64,000 nucleotides of DNA, from positions 10,328,675-10,392,674 of the forward strand of contig NC_087078.1 in the NCBI RefSeq assembly GCF_026151205.1. Direction: 5' to 3'. This document shows positions 11,299 to 22,450 of this stretch, piece by piece (the first letter of the stretch is position 1; each line of letters begins with the position of its first letter). Under the pieces are notes generated by a model that saw only the letters and a list, made by a program, of their open reading frames with translations, was not told the DNA's origin and searched no databases. Made by a program: the position numbers and the translations under genes. The stretch comes from Bolinopsis microptera (Eukaryota > Ctenophora > Tentaculata > Lobata > Bolinopsidae).

Positions 11299-11386
11299 TT
11301 AGGGCTCGGGTTAGGGTTATGGTTGTGGTGAGGGTTATGGATAGCTTCGAGGTTATGGTTAGGGTTAGGGTTGGGATTAGGGTTTA
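11299..11386 (+). repeat. Degenerate interstitial telomere-like repeat
   Basis: Run of imperfect GGTTAG/GGTTAT hexamers (GGGTTAGGGTTATGGTTGTG ... GGTTATGGTTAGGGTTAGGG). It matches the animal TTAGGG telomere unit but is short and mutated, so it is an internal relic rather than a chromosome end. Confidence 0.6.
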
Positions 11387-11511
11387 TGTAAAACCGTTTT
11401 GTACGGCTGCAAAACCGTAAAAACCAAAGTCACGTGAAATTTTTGGGCGAGCGAATTAGTAAAAGCCGGTGTAATGTGATACGTGCGCATGATACAATAT
11501 AGTGTCTAATA

Positions 11512-11536
11512 CAGGGTGGCCCATAAGTGACTACCC
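11512..11536 (+). repeat. Mariner-like terminal repeat, single end
   Basis: CAGGGTGGCCCATAAGTGAC preceded by TA matches a terminal-repeat style common in mariner/Tc1 elements. I found no inverted partner, so it may be a solitary or truncated end. Confidence 0.3.
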
Positions 11537-11667
11537 ACACGCAACCTCTTAATAACTCACGTAATTCGTCTCCAAATTGCACCAAAATTTCAGAGATTAT
11601 AGATGTATATAGAACGCCAGTGTTATTTGTTTTACAACTTGCCGCCAGCCAGTCTGAGTCTATGCTG

Positions 11668-11760
11668 ATAATACCTTCGCTTCCTTGCGGAAAAAATGTG
11701 CAAATTATCAGCTCTCGGTGTCCCCGAGTTTTAGTGGATATAATTTCCGGAAGGTATTAT
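11668..11760. mobile_element. Second small palindromic element (AATACCTTCGC ends)
   Basis: It begins ATAATACCTTCGCTTCC and ends GGAAGGTATTAT, with inverted ends and an internal TCTCGG/CCCGAG pair. It has the same architecture as 10976-11062. Confidence 0.45.
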
Positions 11761-12041
11761 AATTATATCTACAAAACAGTAGGGGGCCGGGTGCACGATA
11801 AAAATAAACTTGCTCGGATTTTAAAAATGTGTGTACCATTGTTTTCTAGAGACTGTGAGAATTTTCAGAATACCAAATTTGTCATACCTTTTTGGAATGA
11901 TCAGTGAGTTTCGCCTAAGTGCCATATTTGATGGTGCGCGGCTTTAGGAGCAAAATTAAGTGTAAAAGTCGCGTAATTTGACGAAATTCGTTGATTTTTG
12001 GCGTATTATTTTGTCATATCTTCGGTTCCTGATCATGAATC

Positions 12042-12692
12042 ATGCTGAACAATGAACAATCAACGCGGAGTAGAACTAGAAGAGACTGTTACGACTCTCT
12101 TAATTCACTCGGATCCAACAACACGCTAGATATACGATGGATTGCAGCACACATCGGATTGTGGGGGAACGAAAAAGCAAATGAGCTGGCCAAGCTTGGC
12201 ACTATCAGTGAATCCACTTTGAAGTGTCCAATTCCACAATCCTACATCAAGCGTCAAATCGACAACAAAGTCAACAGACTGAATCAGGAAACTTGGTCAA
12301 CTGACGGTCCCAGACACACCAAACTGACACTCGGCCACAAGCATGCCAAAATCATCAAAAACCTCAACACTACACTCAGCAACAACAAACAAGATTACAG
12401 AACTGCAGTTCACCTCATCACGGGTCACTGCGGCCTAAATAAACACCTTCACACCATTTGCAAATCAAACACCAGTGCTTGTCCTATGTGCGGGGACGGA
12501 GAGGAAACTGTCTCACACTTCCTTGGACAGTGTCCGGCTATTGCCAAAATTAGAGGTCAATATTTCAAGGACTACTACCTCTCTGTCAATGACATATTCG
12601 ACAACCAACACATCACCACAATTGTCAATTTCACAAACCGCACCAAACGCTTAATTGTGCTGGAAGAGCTGGATCAGACCGGGGTGACTTAA
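12042..12692 (+). pseudogene. LINE 3' end: RNase H end plus zf-RVT zinc motif
   Basis: A 216-codon open frame. Its first part contains DIRWIAAHIGLWGNEKANELAK, the last block of an RNase H domain (the usual W-x-P-H-x-G-x2-GNE-x-AD-x-LAK form) with Pro replaced by Ala. Further on is a zinc-binding block, CPMCGDGEETVSHFLGQC, typical of the C terminus of non-LTR retrotransposon polyproteins. The RT and endonuclease are absent, so this is a 5'-truncated copy. Downstream non-coding sequence runs to an A-rich tail at about 12905-12927, as expected for a LINE 3' end. A homologous antisense fragment is at 24105-24880. Confidence 0.75.
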
Positions 12693-13160
12693 AGTATTAT
12701 CTCATATGCTGTCTCGTCTCGTTTTACTTTTCCAAACCCAGCTGGCATTTAAGCGTATCATTTTGACTCATATAACATCCTACACCATCCTCCACCAATC
12801 ACTCTGATCTCACCGGCAACCTTCCCCAAGGTTGCCACACCCCAGAGGTAGGCAGAGCATCTCAATGCTATCCTCTCGTGGGCTATCTGGGCCCAGCCTC
12901 TCTAATAAAAAAATATATAAAAAAAATGAATATTTGCCAGAACCTTCCAATCATTCTTAACTACCGAACCAAAATTAGTTGGGAGAGATTGGCCTTGAAT
13001 AAGAGGTCTGAAAATGACAAAATAGGTATAAATTCGTTGATAACTCAAATTCTGACCATCGAAATTGCTCAAACTAATTTCGGTTCAGTAAAACATAAGT
13101 GTTTACGTAAGCTTTCATTTGGTCAGCTTACATAAATACATTCAATGGCGCACGGCCTAA

Positions 13161-13926
13161 CAACAGCTTTATGCGGATTGCTAAATGATATACAAATGCG
13201 GGAGGGGGAATGGAGGTCAAAACCAACTGGATCTAAAATGACCGAAATTTGGAATTATATGTCCACACAAATATAAAACAATAATAAGGTATACTTACTA
13301 CTGGATACAGTGGGACAAGAGTTTATCATTAGCATCCTCATCAGTAGCATCCTCATCAGTAGCATCCTCATCAGTAGCATCCCCATCAGTAGCATAATTC
13401 CGTAACTCTTCAGTGGGCAGAGGGAGTGCAGCTGTCAGTTCAAACTTCAAATAACATATCTGGTGATAAAAGTGTATAAGTTTAAATAGTAAGCATATGC
13501 GTGCGGCTGTGACAAGAAACGAGTTAGAGGAGCAATTGTTACAGTTGGTTGCTTCTCCAGTATAAAGGCTAATAAATGGGCTGATGGCATTCATTGTGCG
13601 AGTGCAGTAAAGTAAATTCTATCTAATGACAATGGGGACATTGAACAATAACCGCAAACCGGCGTGATTGAGCTACCTGAATCATGTAAGGTAGATCTGC
13701 GATAAGGGGGCGGGGGCCGGTGCAGGCCGGGGGGTTGTCCGAGATCAATTTCAAAAATTTTTGATTTGTGATTTGACCAAAACCCATAATCTGAATCATG
13801 GGCAGAGTGGACCGCTGCCAGTGTCTCTCTTTCCCAAACAAAAAGAAATGATATTAATTTGAATGACTGTCTGCAAATGCAAAATGATACCGAGAATGAA
13901 ATCGGTCGCTCGCTTTTCCCATTCAA
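13161..13926. repeat. Right flank block of unit A, with DATDE-coding 15-bp repeat
   Basis: Matches 30910-31777 in unit B. It contains four units of a 15-bp repeat at 13330-13395 (AGCATCCTCATCAGT; the last has CCCC). On the minus strand one frame reads acidic DATDE repeats followed by a strong donor (GTAAGTAT) near 13300. No complete gene can be built from it. Confidence 0.5.
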
Positions 13927-14408
13927 TTCTTTTCCCGCCGAATAGAGATTCAGCGGAATGACAGGCTGAGTGCCGCCCAGTAATTGTTAAGGTGCAATAT
14001 CAAATACCAAGCTATATTGTATATAGTACTACCAGTACCACGCACTTAAGCTGCATTTTAATACTTGCCATGACACGACTTGCCATGAAGATCAAAGGAT
14101 ATTCAGCTGAAACACTTTACTAATACTAACTAACTAAAAACCATTAGTATCGGAAAAAACACGTGACATTACGAGTAAACACTCTCCAGAGTACGGACAA
14201 AATCTGTTGACGAAATGGACAAAATCTGTCACGAATATATAGCTGTTGCGGCAGCCTTGTTGCACAATCAAAGATTGGTCGGGAAAAGAGTTCTGCAGTA
14301 GTCGAGTAGGTGAGGTCGTGTGCAAGGCAAAAGTGGTTAAGTCGGATCATTGTCAAGGTCGTGGTTGGGCTTATGCTTTGGGTTGGGTTTTGGATACGGG
14401 TAGACCGT
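13927..14408. other. Gene-free spacer between duplication units
   Basis: Short overlapping ORFs only. A motif (GGAGTGACAGGC.GAGCGCC type) near 13957 is repeated loosely near 16685. No gene is supported. Confidence 0.4.
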
Positions 14409-14635
14409 AGGGTCAATAGTTTCGCTACCACCATTTCGCTACCACCGTGCGATTAGACTACTTTAAATCCTATAACTATAAGTTACAGGACAATTTTTCG
14501 ATGAATGATTTGACTAAGAGGCCAGGCCCAGCTGTTGAGTGAGTTGTATTTAGAATGACTAGCAGGAACCTGTCCAACCCTAAAGTGGTGTCAAGACTCA
14601 AGAGACTAAAATTATTTTAGTAAAATAATTATTAC
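14409..14635. repeat. Direct repeat of about 215 bp, copy 1
   Basis: From AGGGTCAATAGTTTCGCTAC to TAAAATAATTATTA it matches 15439-15649 closely. It includes GGTGTCAAGACTCAAGAGAC, the end signature of the dispersed MITE family seen at 18060-18160 and 30270. Confidence 0.7.
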
Positions 14636-14650
14636 TTCTTTTTCTGATTA

Positions 14651-14687
14651 AAATACAACCGGCTTTTTTTGAAAGCCAGTTGTATTT
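14651..14687. repeat. Stem-loop AATACAACCGGC, copy 1
   Basis: AATACAACCGGCTTT / GAAAGCCAGTTGTATT forms a stem of about 15 bp with one mismatch around a T-rich loop. The same hairpin with a perfect stem lies at 18747-18782, including flanks TTCTGATTA and TTTTGCAGCAAATCAG, so it is a mobile or duplicated unit. Confidence 0.6.
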
Positions 14688-14697
14688 TTGCAGCAAA

Positions 14698-14880
14698 TCA
14701 GTGTACGTGTACTATCGGTGTAGAGATAGTCAGAGGAGAAGATAGAAGTTCGGTGTTTAAGAACTCTTCTCAGTGTACGTGTACTATCGGTGTAGAGATA
14801 GTCAGAGGAGAAGATAAAAGTTCGGTGTTTAAGAACTCTTCTCAGTGTACGTGTACTGTCGGTGTAGAGATTTATTTTAG
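14698..14880 (+). repeat. 72-bp tandem repeat
   Basis: Units start at 14698, 14770 and 14842 (TCAGTGTACGTGTACT...). Two are full and the third is partial. Because 72 is divisible by three, an open frame runs through all units, but that follows from the period and is not evidence of coding. Confidence 0.75.
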
Positions 14881-15438
14881 TAAAGGTCGGTGTGACTAGT
14901 TTACTATCAGTGTATAGATAGTAACTGTCGGTGTGACTAGTGACAATTGTAGTACAATTGTGGGTGCGGTGATTAAGCTTTGGAGAAGAAGAAGAAACTG
15001 TCTTGTTGTATTAAACCATTTTATAATTAGTATTTGTTGTAAGTTTTTCTTGGAGAAGTTATCTTTTGACTCTTAAGATTGCGAACAAAATGAAGAAGCA
15101 GACTTTAGGCTAGAAACTTTATTGAATTGAAATAATCATTCCACGTAACTACGTCAAAATAACTTATCCAAGAAAAATCAAGTTTAAATGCGACTCATAA
15201 ATATAGCCCCCTTGAACTATTTGTTGTTACATTGATAAATATTAATAGTTAATCTCTGTGTTAGTCAGCTGTGTATGTGAGAAAGAGCGTTAGCAGTGTG
15301 ACCCTAGCATACTAATATCTAGATAAACTCAGTTGTTACAAGTTGTTTATTGACTGTATTGATTGACTATTTATTTACTATCATTTGTAGATTGTGTGTA
15401 TCCTTTGTTCTCGTGTCTAATATTAATCAGTTTATCAG

Positions 15439-15649
15439 TAGGGTCAATAGTTTCGCTACCACCATTTCGCTACCACCTATTGTGCTATTACTATAAGTTA
15501 CAGGACAATTTTTCGATGAATGATTTGACTAAGAGGCCAGGCCCAGCTGTTGAGTGAGTTGTATTTAGAATGACTAGCAGGAACCTGGCCAACCCTAAAG
15601 TGGTGTCAAGACTCAAGAGACTAAAATTATTTTAGTAAAATAATTATTA
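15439..15649. repeat. Direct repeat of about 215 bp, copy 2
   Basis: Second copy of 14409-14635. It carries a short deletion after TTTCGCTACCACC and otherwise differs by single bases. Confidence 0.7.
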
Positions 15650-17094
15650 GAGTATTATACCCAACATTGACCGGCGAACTGATAGTTACTTAAGAAGCAA
15701 TGAAACTACGATCTTTTAGATAAAATGAGTCATAGTACTTCCAGCAGGAGCCATCATAAGTGACATAAATCTAAAAGATAGTATGGTTAGTTTCTAAATA
15801 AAAACTGAAACTCTGAAAAAGAAACTGCTGTGGAATATGAAACATCGAAAAAGGGACCAAAGTCTTTAAGGTCTTTAAAGTCTTTAAGGGACTTTAAGTG
15901 CAGTATTGTTTTATACATATCATGAAACGGATCGTTTGCCCGCCATTTTGATTTGTTTCAATTGTTCGAATTATAATGCTCCTGCTATAACTGCAGTCGA
16001 GCACTCTTTTTGGGAAACTAAGCAACAACTATTTGTTATATATAATACATATATATCCACCAGCGGGCGCTTGTATAAAAGTCAACTATAAACAGTTCAG
16101 TTAAACAAAATTTTGGGCTGCGTCGTATATAGGGGCTGGAGATAAGTGATCCATACTGGCACTGCATTCCTGGACCGTGGGAATGTCAGCCAATCATATT
16201 GCGCTGCGTGGTATAGGGACTGAGGCCAATAAGTGATATAGTGCATTCCTTGAGCCGTGGGAACCATTAAGATGTAGTGTCAGTGACATAATGATAAATA
16301 TGGTGTACGTGTCTTGTAATAGTTGAATATTAATAGTTTAGGCCCCAAAATTTGAGCAGTGTGGGAATTTCAATTTGTTGTTTTTTTGTGTTCGTATAGT
16401 TTGTGGTGAGTTTAACGTCAGTTTAAGATACTACACTAAGTTTCATGTCGCGATCATCGGCACACGAGCTGCATGAGCAGCCCTACCGGACACAAAAATA
16501 AAATATATTATATATATCTCCGGGCTATATTATTATATCCACCAGCGGGCTATATTTGCGCCATAAATGCGGCCGCTTTTTTTGTGGATGACCGCTCAAT
16601 TTCCCGATCCGTGACGGCGTATTTTATTATATTCCATACAACCTGGGGACCCCAGTTTTTACCGTTTATAAGCATGCAGATATGGCGGAGTGACAGGCCG
16701 AGCGCCACCAAGTTAATATAATTCCATATTGAATTCGAAAATCGTGTATATTTCTATGTTACCATATACTTATTGTTTATGCAACCTGACACCCGACACG
16801 GATCTGTGCAAAATAGTAATAGTAACTCAAAATAATAATAGTATGCTATCAAGTATCAATTAGTGCCTAGTGGGATATGCACATGGTGAAATTGATACCT
16901 ATTTAACAGAGGAGTTCTGGTATTATGCAGCTAGACCTTTCAATTATTAAATAATTATTAAGCACTCTTCCTACCTCTAACTAGTAACTACCACTAACAA
17001 CTGGGGTGTTTGACTCCAATTCCTACTCGCCTGACTAAAAGACCTGATATTGCACAATTTAGTGTACCTAACGGGCGCAATTCTTGTTTATTAT
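15650..17094. other. Repeat-rich spacer without genes
   Basis: Holds an imperfect tandem pair at about 16115-16270 (CTGCGT.GTATA.GGG...CATTCCT...CCGTGGGAA), two copies of ATATCCACCAGCGGGC (near 16050 and 16535) and scattered AT-rich sequence. No gene is supported. Confidence 0.4.
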
Positions 17095-17405
17095 AAAGCA
17101 CTGAAAACTCTCCTATGTTTACAAATTTTAAAGTTTCGAATTGATGCATCACGCGAAAAAAAGCATTAGCAAGAGATTTTGAAGAAGCGAAAAGTAACAA
17201 CTTTAAGGAATAACTTGATGGATATATTTATGATCATGAATAATAATATCAATAAATTTAGAGCATTAAAACTCTCCTATGTTTTTAAATTTTAAAGTTT
17301 CGAATTGACGTATCACGCGAAAAAAGCATTAGCAAGAGATTTTGAAGAAGCGAAAAGTAACAACTTTAAGGAATAACTTGATGGATATATTTATGATCAT
17401 GAATA
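17095..17405 (+). repeat. Tandem pair of about 150-bp units
   Basis: AAAACTCTCCTATGTTT...AACTTGATGGATATATTTAT GATCATGAATAA occurs at about 17100-17242 and again at 17267-17405 with few differences. Confidence 0.7.
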
Positions 17406-17565
17406 AATTTATGATCATGCATTGCTGTACTCTGTACAATTTGAAAAGTATTTAATAAAAAATAAAGCTGCGCCGCAAGCTGATTAGTAGATCGCTGGAC
17501 AAAATTTCAAAACAAATACAAGCTACATAAGTCCCACACGTTTATCGTACGTTTTTAGATTCCCG

Positions 17566-17680
17566 CACTATATAGTGACAACACTATATTATGACAAGCA
17601 CTTTATAGTGAAATGTCACTATATGGAGTTGTCACTATATAGTGTTGTCGCTATATAGTGTTGTCACTATATAGTGCGAT
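17566..17680. repeat. Cluster of CACTATATAGTG palindromes
   Basis: Several perfect or near-perfect copies of the 12-bp palindrome CACTATATAGTG lie within about 115 bp, separated by TTGTC/ACAAC spacers. No coding sequence is present. Confidence 0.65.
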
Positions 17681-17838
17681 TTTACCACGTTTTTAGCTAG
17701 TCAAAATTCTCAAAGAGACCCCAGGCAGAGCAAAACCAGTGTGTTAAGTAGGAACCGACATACCGGCTCTCAGTGGGTCAAACACTGACAGCCACTCAAG
17801 AGCCGTTCTAAGAGCACTCCAGAACAGGGATAGAGATG

Positions 17839-17886
17839 TGACGTCATAACACGTGTTGTGACGTCACGCCACGTGTTATGACGTCA
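17839..17886. promoter_or_regulatory. Alternating CRE and E-box palindromes at 20-bp period
   Basis: TGACGTCA occurs at 17839-17846, 17859-17866 and 17879-17886. CACGTG occurs at 17850-17855 and 17870-17875. The CREs are exactly 20 bp apart, as are the E-boxes. These are consensus sites for CREB/ATF bZIP and bHLH factors. No gene start is identified nearby, so it may be a tandem repeat that happens to contain both sites. Confidence 0.4.
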
Positions 17887-17887
17887 C

Positions 17888-18160
17888 ACCACTCTGACAC
17901 CACGGCATCAACTTTAACGCGAATTACGGCAAAAACCGTAAGAGATATACAACTGAAACTTTTTTGACTGGGTCAAATGCTTTAATGGCCTCCAAATCAG
18001 CATGAAAAAATTAAAAAATTGGCCAAGAAATAACAATTTCAGTGCCCAAAATGTTGACCCCCAAGTGGTGTCAAAAACGCGAATTGAATAGGTAATAATT
18101 TATTTAGTCTCTTGAGTCTTGACTCTTGACACCACTTAAGGGTTAGACGGGTTCCTGCTA
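17888..18160 (+). mobile_element. MITE of the GACACCACGGCATC family, copy 1
   Basis: Runs from CTGACACCACGGCATCAACT to TCTTGACACCACTTAAGGG, with GACACCAC-type inverted ends and no coding sequence. An inverted homologue lies at about 30255-30510 with the same interior (GACTGGGTCAAATGCTTTAA). Part of it recurs in the 5.4-6.5 kb foldback and at 23585-23700. Confidence 0.65.
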
Positions 18161-18746
18161 GGAACATTACATTTCAGCCATGCAAAATTACAATGACATA
18201 TTTTTATATACAAATTGATAAAATTATAGTACTGCAATTATATAAGTTGCTTAATGCGTGGCTGAATGACAAATAACTAACTAAGAAGAACAAGAAAAAT
18301 AAACTTGATTATATAATAATTAATTCGGCTGATCCAACACATAGCAAGGGCCACATTAACGTTGGGGCTGTCAAATACAAATAATAAACTGAAACCGTAG
18401 TAGTGTAATATAGGTTATGGTATAACATGTTAGTTTGGTCACCTGTATTACTGCCGTTTTCTCAGAAAAGCCTGAAGTAAGTCACATCGTCGCCATTTCG
18501 AGATATTACGACTTTTGCGGGTTTTTTTCTCCGATTAGATTTTGCCTAAGATCAAAATTAAACACGTTGGTCGTTGAGTTATCAATAAATAGTCAAATTT
18601 TATTTGTCAAAAAAATTGAAGCTTTGAGCCGACCATATTTTTAGAAACAACCGTTTTTATGGCAATTAATTGAGCTAATTTTTCATACTGCTTGGACTCA
18701 CTTCCTTTTCTGAGAAAAATGTTGACTTACTTCCTTTTCTGATTAA

Positions 18747-18782
18747 AATACAACCGGCTTTTTTTGGAAGCCGGTTGTATTT
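18747..18782. repeat. Stem-loop AATACAACCGGC, copy 2
   Basis: AATACAACCGGCTT and its perfect complement AAGCCGGTTGTATT around a T/G loop; paired with the copy at 14651-14687. Confidence 0.6.
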
Positions 18783-18964
18783 TTGCAGCAAATCAGATCG
18801 TGACACTGTTAGTAGGGAACCCTACGAAAGAAATAGAGACTTTTGAAAGTGTCGTCTGAATATATATATATAAAATTATTCAAACAATATACACATAATA
18901 TAGCAATGACCCTATATAAAATCTACCCTTTAAGAATTAAAAAAGTTTCCCAAACAATCAAAAA

Positions 18965-21009
18965 TTACCCTTGGCCTTGTGGCTCCAAGTTAAGATCTAG
19001 ACTGTTTATATCAACAATGTTTTTTCTCGCACCTCTGTCTCCACGGAGAGAAATCACTGCTGTTCTTAGGATTTCAAAGCGAAGACGCTTTCTAATGTAT
19101 CCTACAGCATCCGAGTACCTCTGGCCAGTGTGGTACTCCATCTTACTGGCCAGCTTCTTAACCAGTCTTTCAGCTTCACCACCCATTCCACCAGAAGTCG
19201 AGAAAACTAAAGGTGTGAAGCTTCCTTTCTCCACTTCAAGAACCCTTGCGTTGTAACATCGCTTTTTCTCATTTTCATGGGACTGGTACATCGCTGGGAT
19301 TGATTTGCTTGCATTGGAGGGGGCTGGGGCATGAAATACCCTTACATCAAAAAATGCCCTCTCTGAAGCATTCCAAATCGGTCTTGCAGAAATGTCCAGC
19401 CTAGTTTGGTCTCCTAGGACTGTTCCCTTTGGTATCTCTAGACCATCAACTGTAAGAAGAACTGGCTCAGTCTGCACATCCTTGCATTTCACAGTTCTCA
19501 TTAGTTCTGCAAAGGTGTCTCTCAGCGAGTTGTGTCGCAGTGACACATATCCACCGAGTTTGCAGATGAGTGCATGGTTTGCTGAGTATTTCTGGCCATA
19601 CGTACATGTCTTAGGGCAGTCCTAACTCTTTTAAAGGTAGTGCTGTTAACCAAGCACTTGCCCCTTTCTCAGCAGCTAGTTGGAACATCAACTTTGCCAG
19701 TGGTGTTGACTCGAGCTCCTGGCATATTTCTGCTTGTTTTTGTCGATAGAAGAGATTTCGTTCAGTCGTTATCTCAGTTTTCACTCCTTTGCTATGTCTC
19801 CAGTCCTCTGTGTAGTTGTCTACCTGCTTGAGAATAGCTTCTTTAAGGGGTTTTGTGGCTTTTCATGAGAATTTGTACTCTCGGTCTGCCATGTCCATCA
19901 TAACTGGTATACCCAATCCTCCATATCTTAGTGGTAGAGCCATTATGTTCCTTAGTTCATCAGTGCAGCTAAACAACCTGTTGATGATAGCTGTGATAAA
20001 CTCATCACGTGTTACTTGTTCCAGAGGAGTGAGCCTATCTGCAACTCCTGGGGTAGTTCTGAACACATAGTTCTATCTTTTACTAAGCCCATACATGTAT
20101 GCACTGTATGCTATTTGAGGTTCTCTTGATGCTATATCACTTAACTGATTAAGATCACGACACCATTCTTTAACTTTTTCCTCGATGAAAGCCTCTTTTC
20201 CTTGATCCGATCCGATGAAGCTGCCTAGATATCGTCGACCAATGCTTGTCACATTAACATCTGGGAATAAGTTTCTTGCCTTCTCTTGGTGCTCAGGCTT
20301 GACTATCACCCAAGTTTTAGAAGATTTAGGGTTGTATCCAAAGAGTGGTCCTTTAATGCAGAGGTTATCCCACCACTTCCTCATTTCTTCAAGTTTTCCC
20401 CCAGCAGCAGAGTCGTCAGCACACCAGATCTGAGTCACCTTTCTCTCAATGTTTCCTGCATCAATCAATGGTATTGTACCACAGGCATAAAATCCCATGG
20501 CCGGTGGGTCACCTTGTGTGGTCCCTTCTTCACTAAAAAGATGCTCATCTCCTCCTGCAATGAACAGTCTAGAAGGCATTCTGTAGGTGTTCATAATGTA
20601 AGTAGCAACTTCTGGACATACAATGTACATGTTGTTGAGAGCTGCCCCTCGGTTCAGCAAGTTGAATGCATTCTCTGCATCCACTAAGATGATAGGTTCA
20701 GTTTCAGGGTCTTCAAAGCAGTCCCTTGCAGCGTGGACTGCTGCTTCCACTCCTCCCTGAAGACCGGCACAAACTTGAATAGGAGCAGTGGCTCCAACCA
20801 GATCTTTCTGTAGGAGGGTCATTACTGTTTTCCCTATTATCTTTCGTAAGACTTCACCTATGCCTACAGGCCTGACTCCAGGCTTTTTATCCAGGGGAAC
20901 AAGTCGACAAGCTGTTAATGAGGTCAACAGCGTTGGATCCAAATCTTTGACACATAGTTTCCTTGCTATCCCTGCTATGGCATTACATAGATCCTCACAC
21001 TTCTTACCA
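18965..21009 (-). pseudogene. Retroelement reverse transcriptase-nuclease, copy B (broken)
   Basis: Near-identical to copy A. A 289-codon frame (20942-20073) spans the RT core without interruption: the GVRPVGIGEV block, VDAENAFN, GTTQGDPPAMGF and a variant catalytic box CADD where copy A has YADD. It ends in a TAG where copy A has Trp (TGG). A deletion of about 50 bp near 19625 removes the segment before the zinc knuckle. The C-terminal nuclease-like domain (19546-18965) is open. The 5' part continues beyond a nested insertion at 23160-23340. The AlkB/SGNH ORF next to copy A has no counterpart here. Confidence 0.8.
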
Positions 21010-22419
21010 TTGTTTGTTTTAAAGACCCGAGGGCCACCCTTAAGGGCTTTGAAACCGGTTTATTGACAATATAATATATAAATAAACTGAAATCGTAACA
21101 TTCATGTCAATACTAACTGAAATAATATAATCTGTAGTTAAAATAATAATACTTACTGTCACTTAATTAAGATATATGATGTAATAAAATGAATCTCTTT
21201 ATTTCCACACTAATTCACACACCAAGCTTTAATTCACACACCAAAACTTTAAATTTTATCAGATTACTAATGTCCTAATATATACGTCTCTTATCTCTTA
21301 GTTAAAAAGTCAGGGGTGCAGCCGTTTAACTTCAATTAAGATTAAAACAATTCATCACGCTGGATCACGATGTTATTCTATCAAAATCAGCTAGGCGTTA
21401 TTTGAATTGATTGCTGGAAGTTTAGAACAATATGTGGTCAGTTGAACTGGGTAGCTGCTCAATCACGCCCAGATTTGTCATTCATGACGTATGATTTAAA
21501 TGTAACAAAGAGTGTAGATCCAGTAGAAGCTGTTAAGAAGGCCAATAAAGCATTCAGACGGATGAAAGAGCTCAACGGTTGTTACAACACAAAGTTCTCA
21601 AAGTTAGGAGACATTTCTACACTAAAGATAGTGATCTACTCTGATGCATCATCTATGAACCTCGGTGACAAGGTGTCCACAGGAAAAGGTCATCTAATAG
21701 TCCTAATGAATGAGGAAGGAAAGATATCACCGTTATCATGGGGAAGTCATAAATGTAAACGAGTTGTAAGCAGCACTTTGAGCGCAGAGACTTTGGCATT
21801 CAAAGATACATTAGATCATGGAATGTATGTCTCTCATCTGATAAGTGAGATCTACTTCGATCAATTTGATAAGTCAATGGTTCCAGTAATAGGCTTTACA
21901 GACAATCAATCATTAGATAAAGCTTTGCGTTCAAGTAAACATGTTGAAGAAAAGAGGTTGAACGTTGATCTGGCTACCATTAGACAAATGCAGCAGAAAG
22001 ATGAGATTGAAGTAAAATGGGAAGAGGGAGCTAAACAGCTTGCGGATCCCTTTACTAAAATAACCAGTAACAGTGATAAACTTTTAGTGATGCTAAATAA
22101 AGGAGAAATTGTTTCAATTTAATTGATATTTAATGGTTTTTTAATTAGTGGTAGGTTTTGACGCCAATGAAACAGTGTGCATTTGTTTTTTTTAATTGTT
22201 TATAAATTGTTTATAATTACAAGTGACGATGACTTTAATGTATAATTAACCTTTAAAAAAATTAAAAAAATTAAAAAAAAAAAAAAAAAAAGCAACAAAA
22301 AAAAAAAAAAAAAAAAAAAAAACAATCCGAAGTCCTGGTGACACTTTGTCAAGATCAGCTTATTAAAAGAAAAAGACAATCCGAAGTTCCGGTGACACTT
22401 TGTCAAGAATCAGCCCATC

Positions 22420-22450
<31 letters not shown>

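Larger units (their letters stand above)
2809..13926. repeat. Segmental duplication unit A
   Basis: This block is collinear with 18858-31777. Shared parts are the RT element (2809-5205), its upstream flank to about 5530, the receptor gene with flanks (about 6560-10968) and the region 13161-13926. Differences are a foldback element at 5334-6578 and an insertion of about 2.2 kb at 10969-13160 found only here. Similarity begins at gaatatatatatataaaatt and ends near attcaatt in both units. That marks either true duplication breakpoints or, on the left side, the 3' end of the RT element. Confidence 0.8.

Noticed and set aside
11299..11386. TTAGGG-like run as a chromosome end
   Set aside because: It is short, degenerate and internal, with unique sequence on both sides.
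14669..14899. 76-codon ORF with repeated CTIGVEIVRGED segments
   Set aside because: It follows from the 72-bp tandem repeat and has no domain or conservation evidence.
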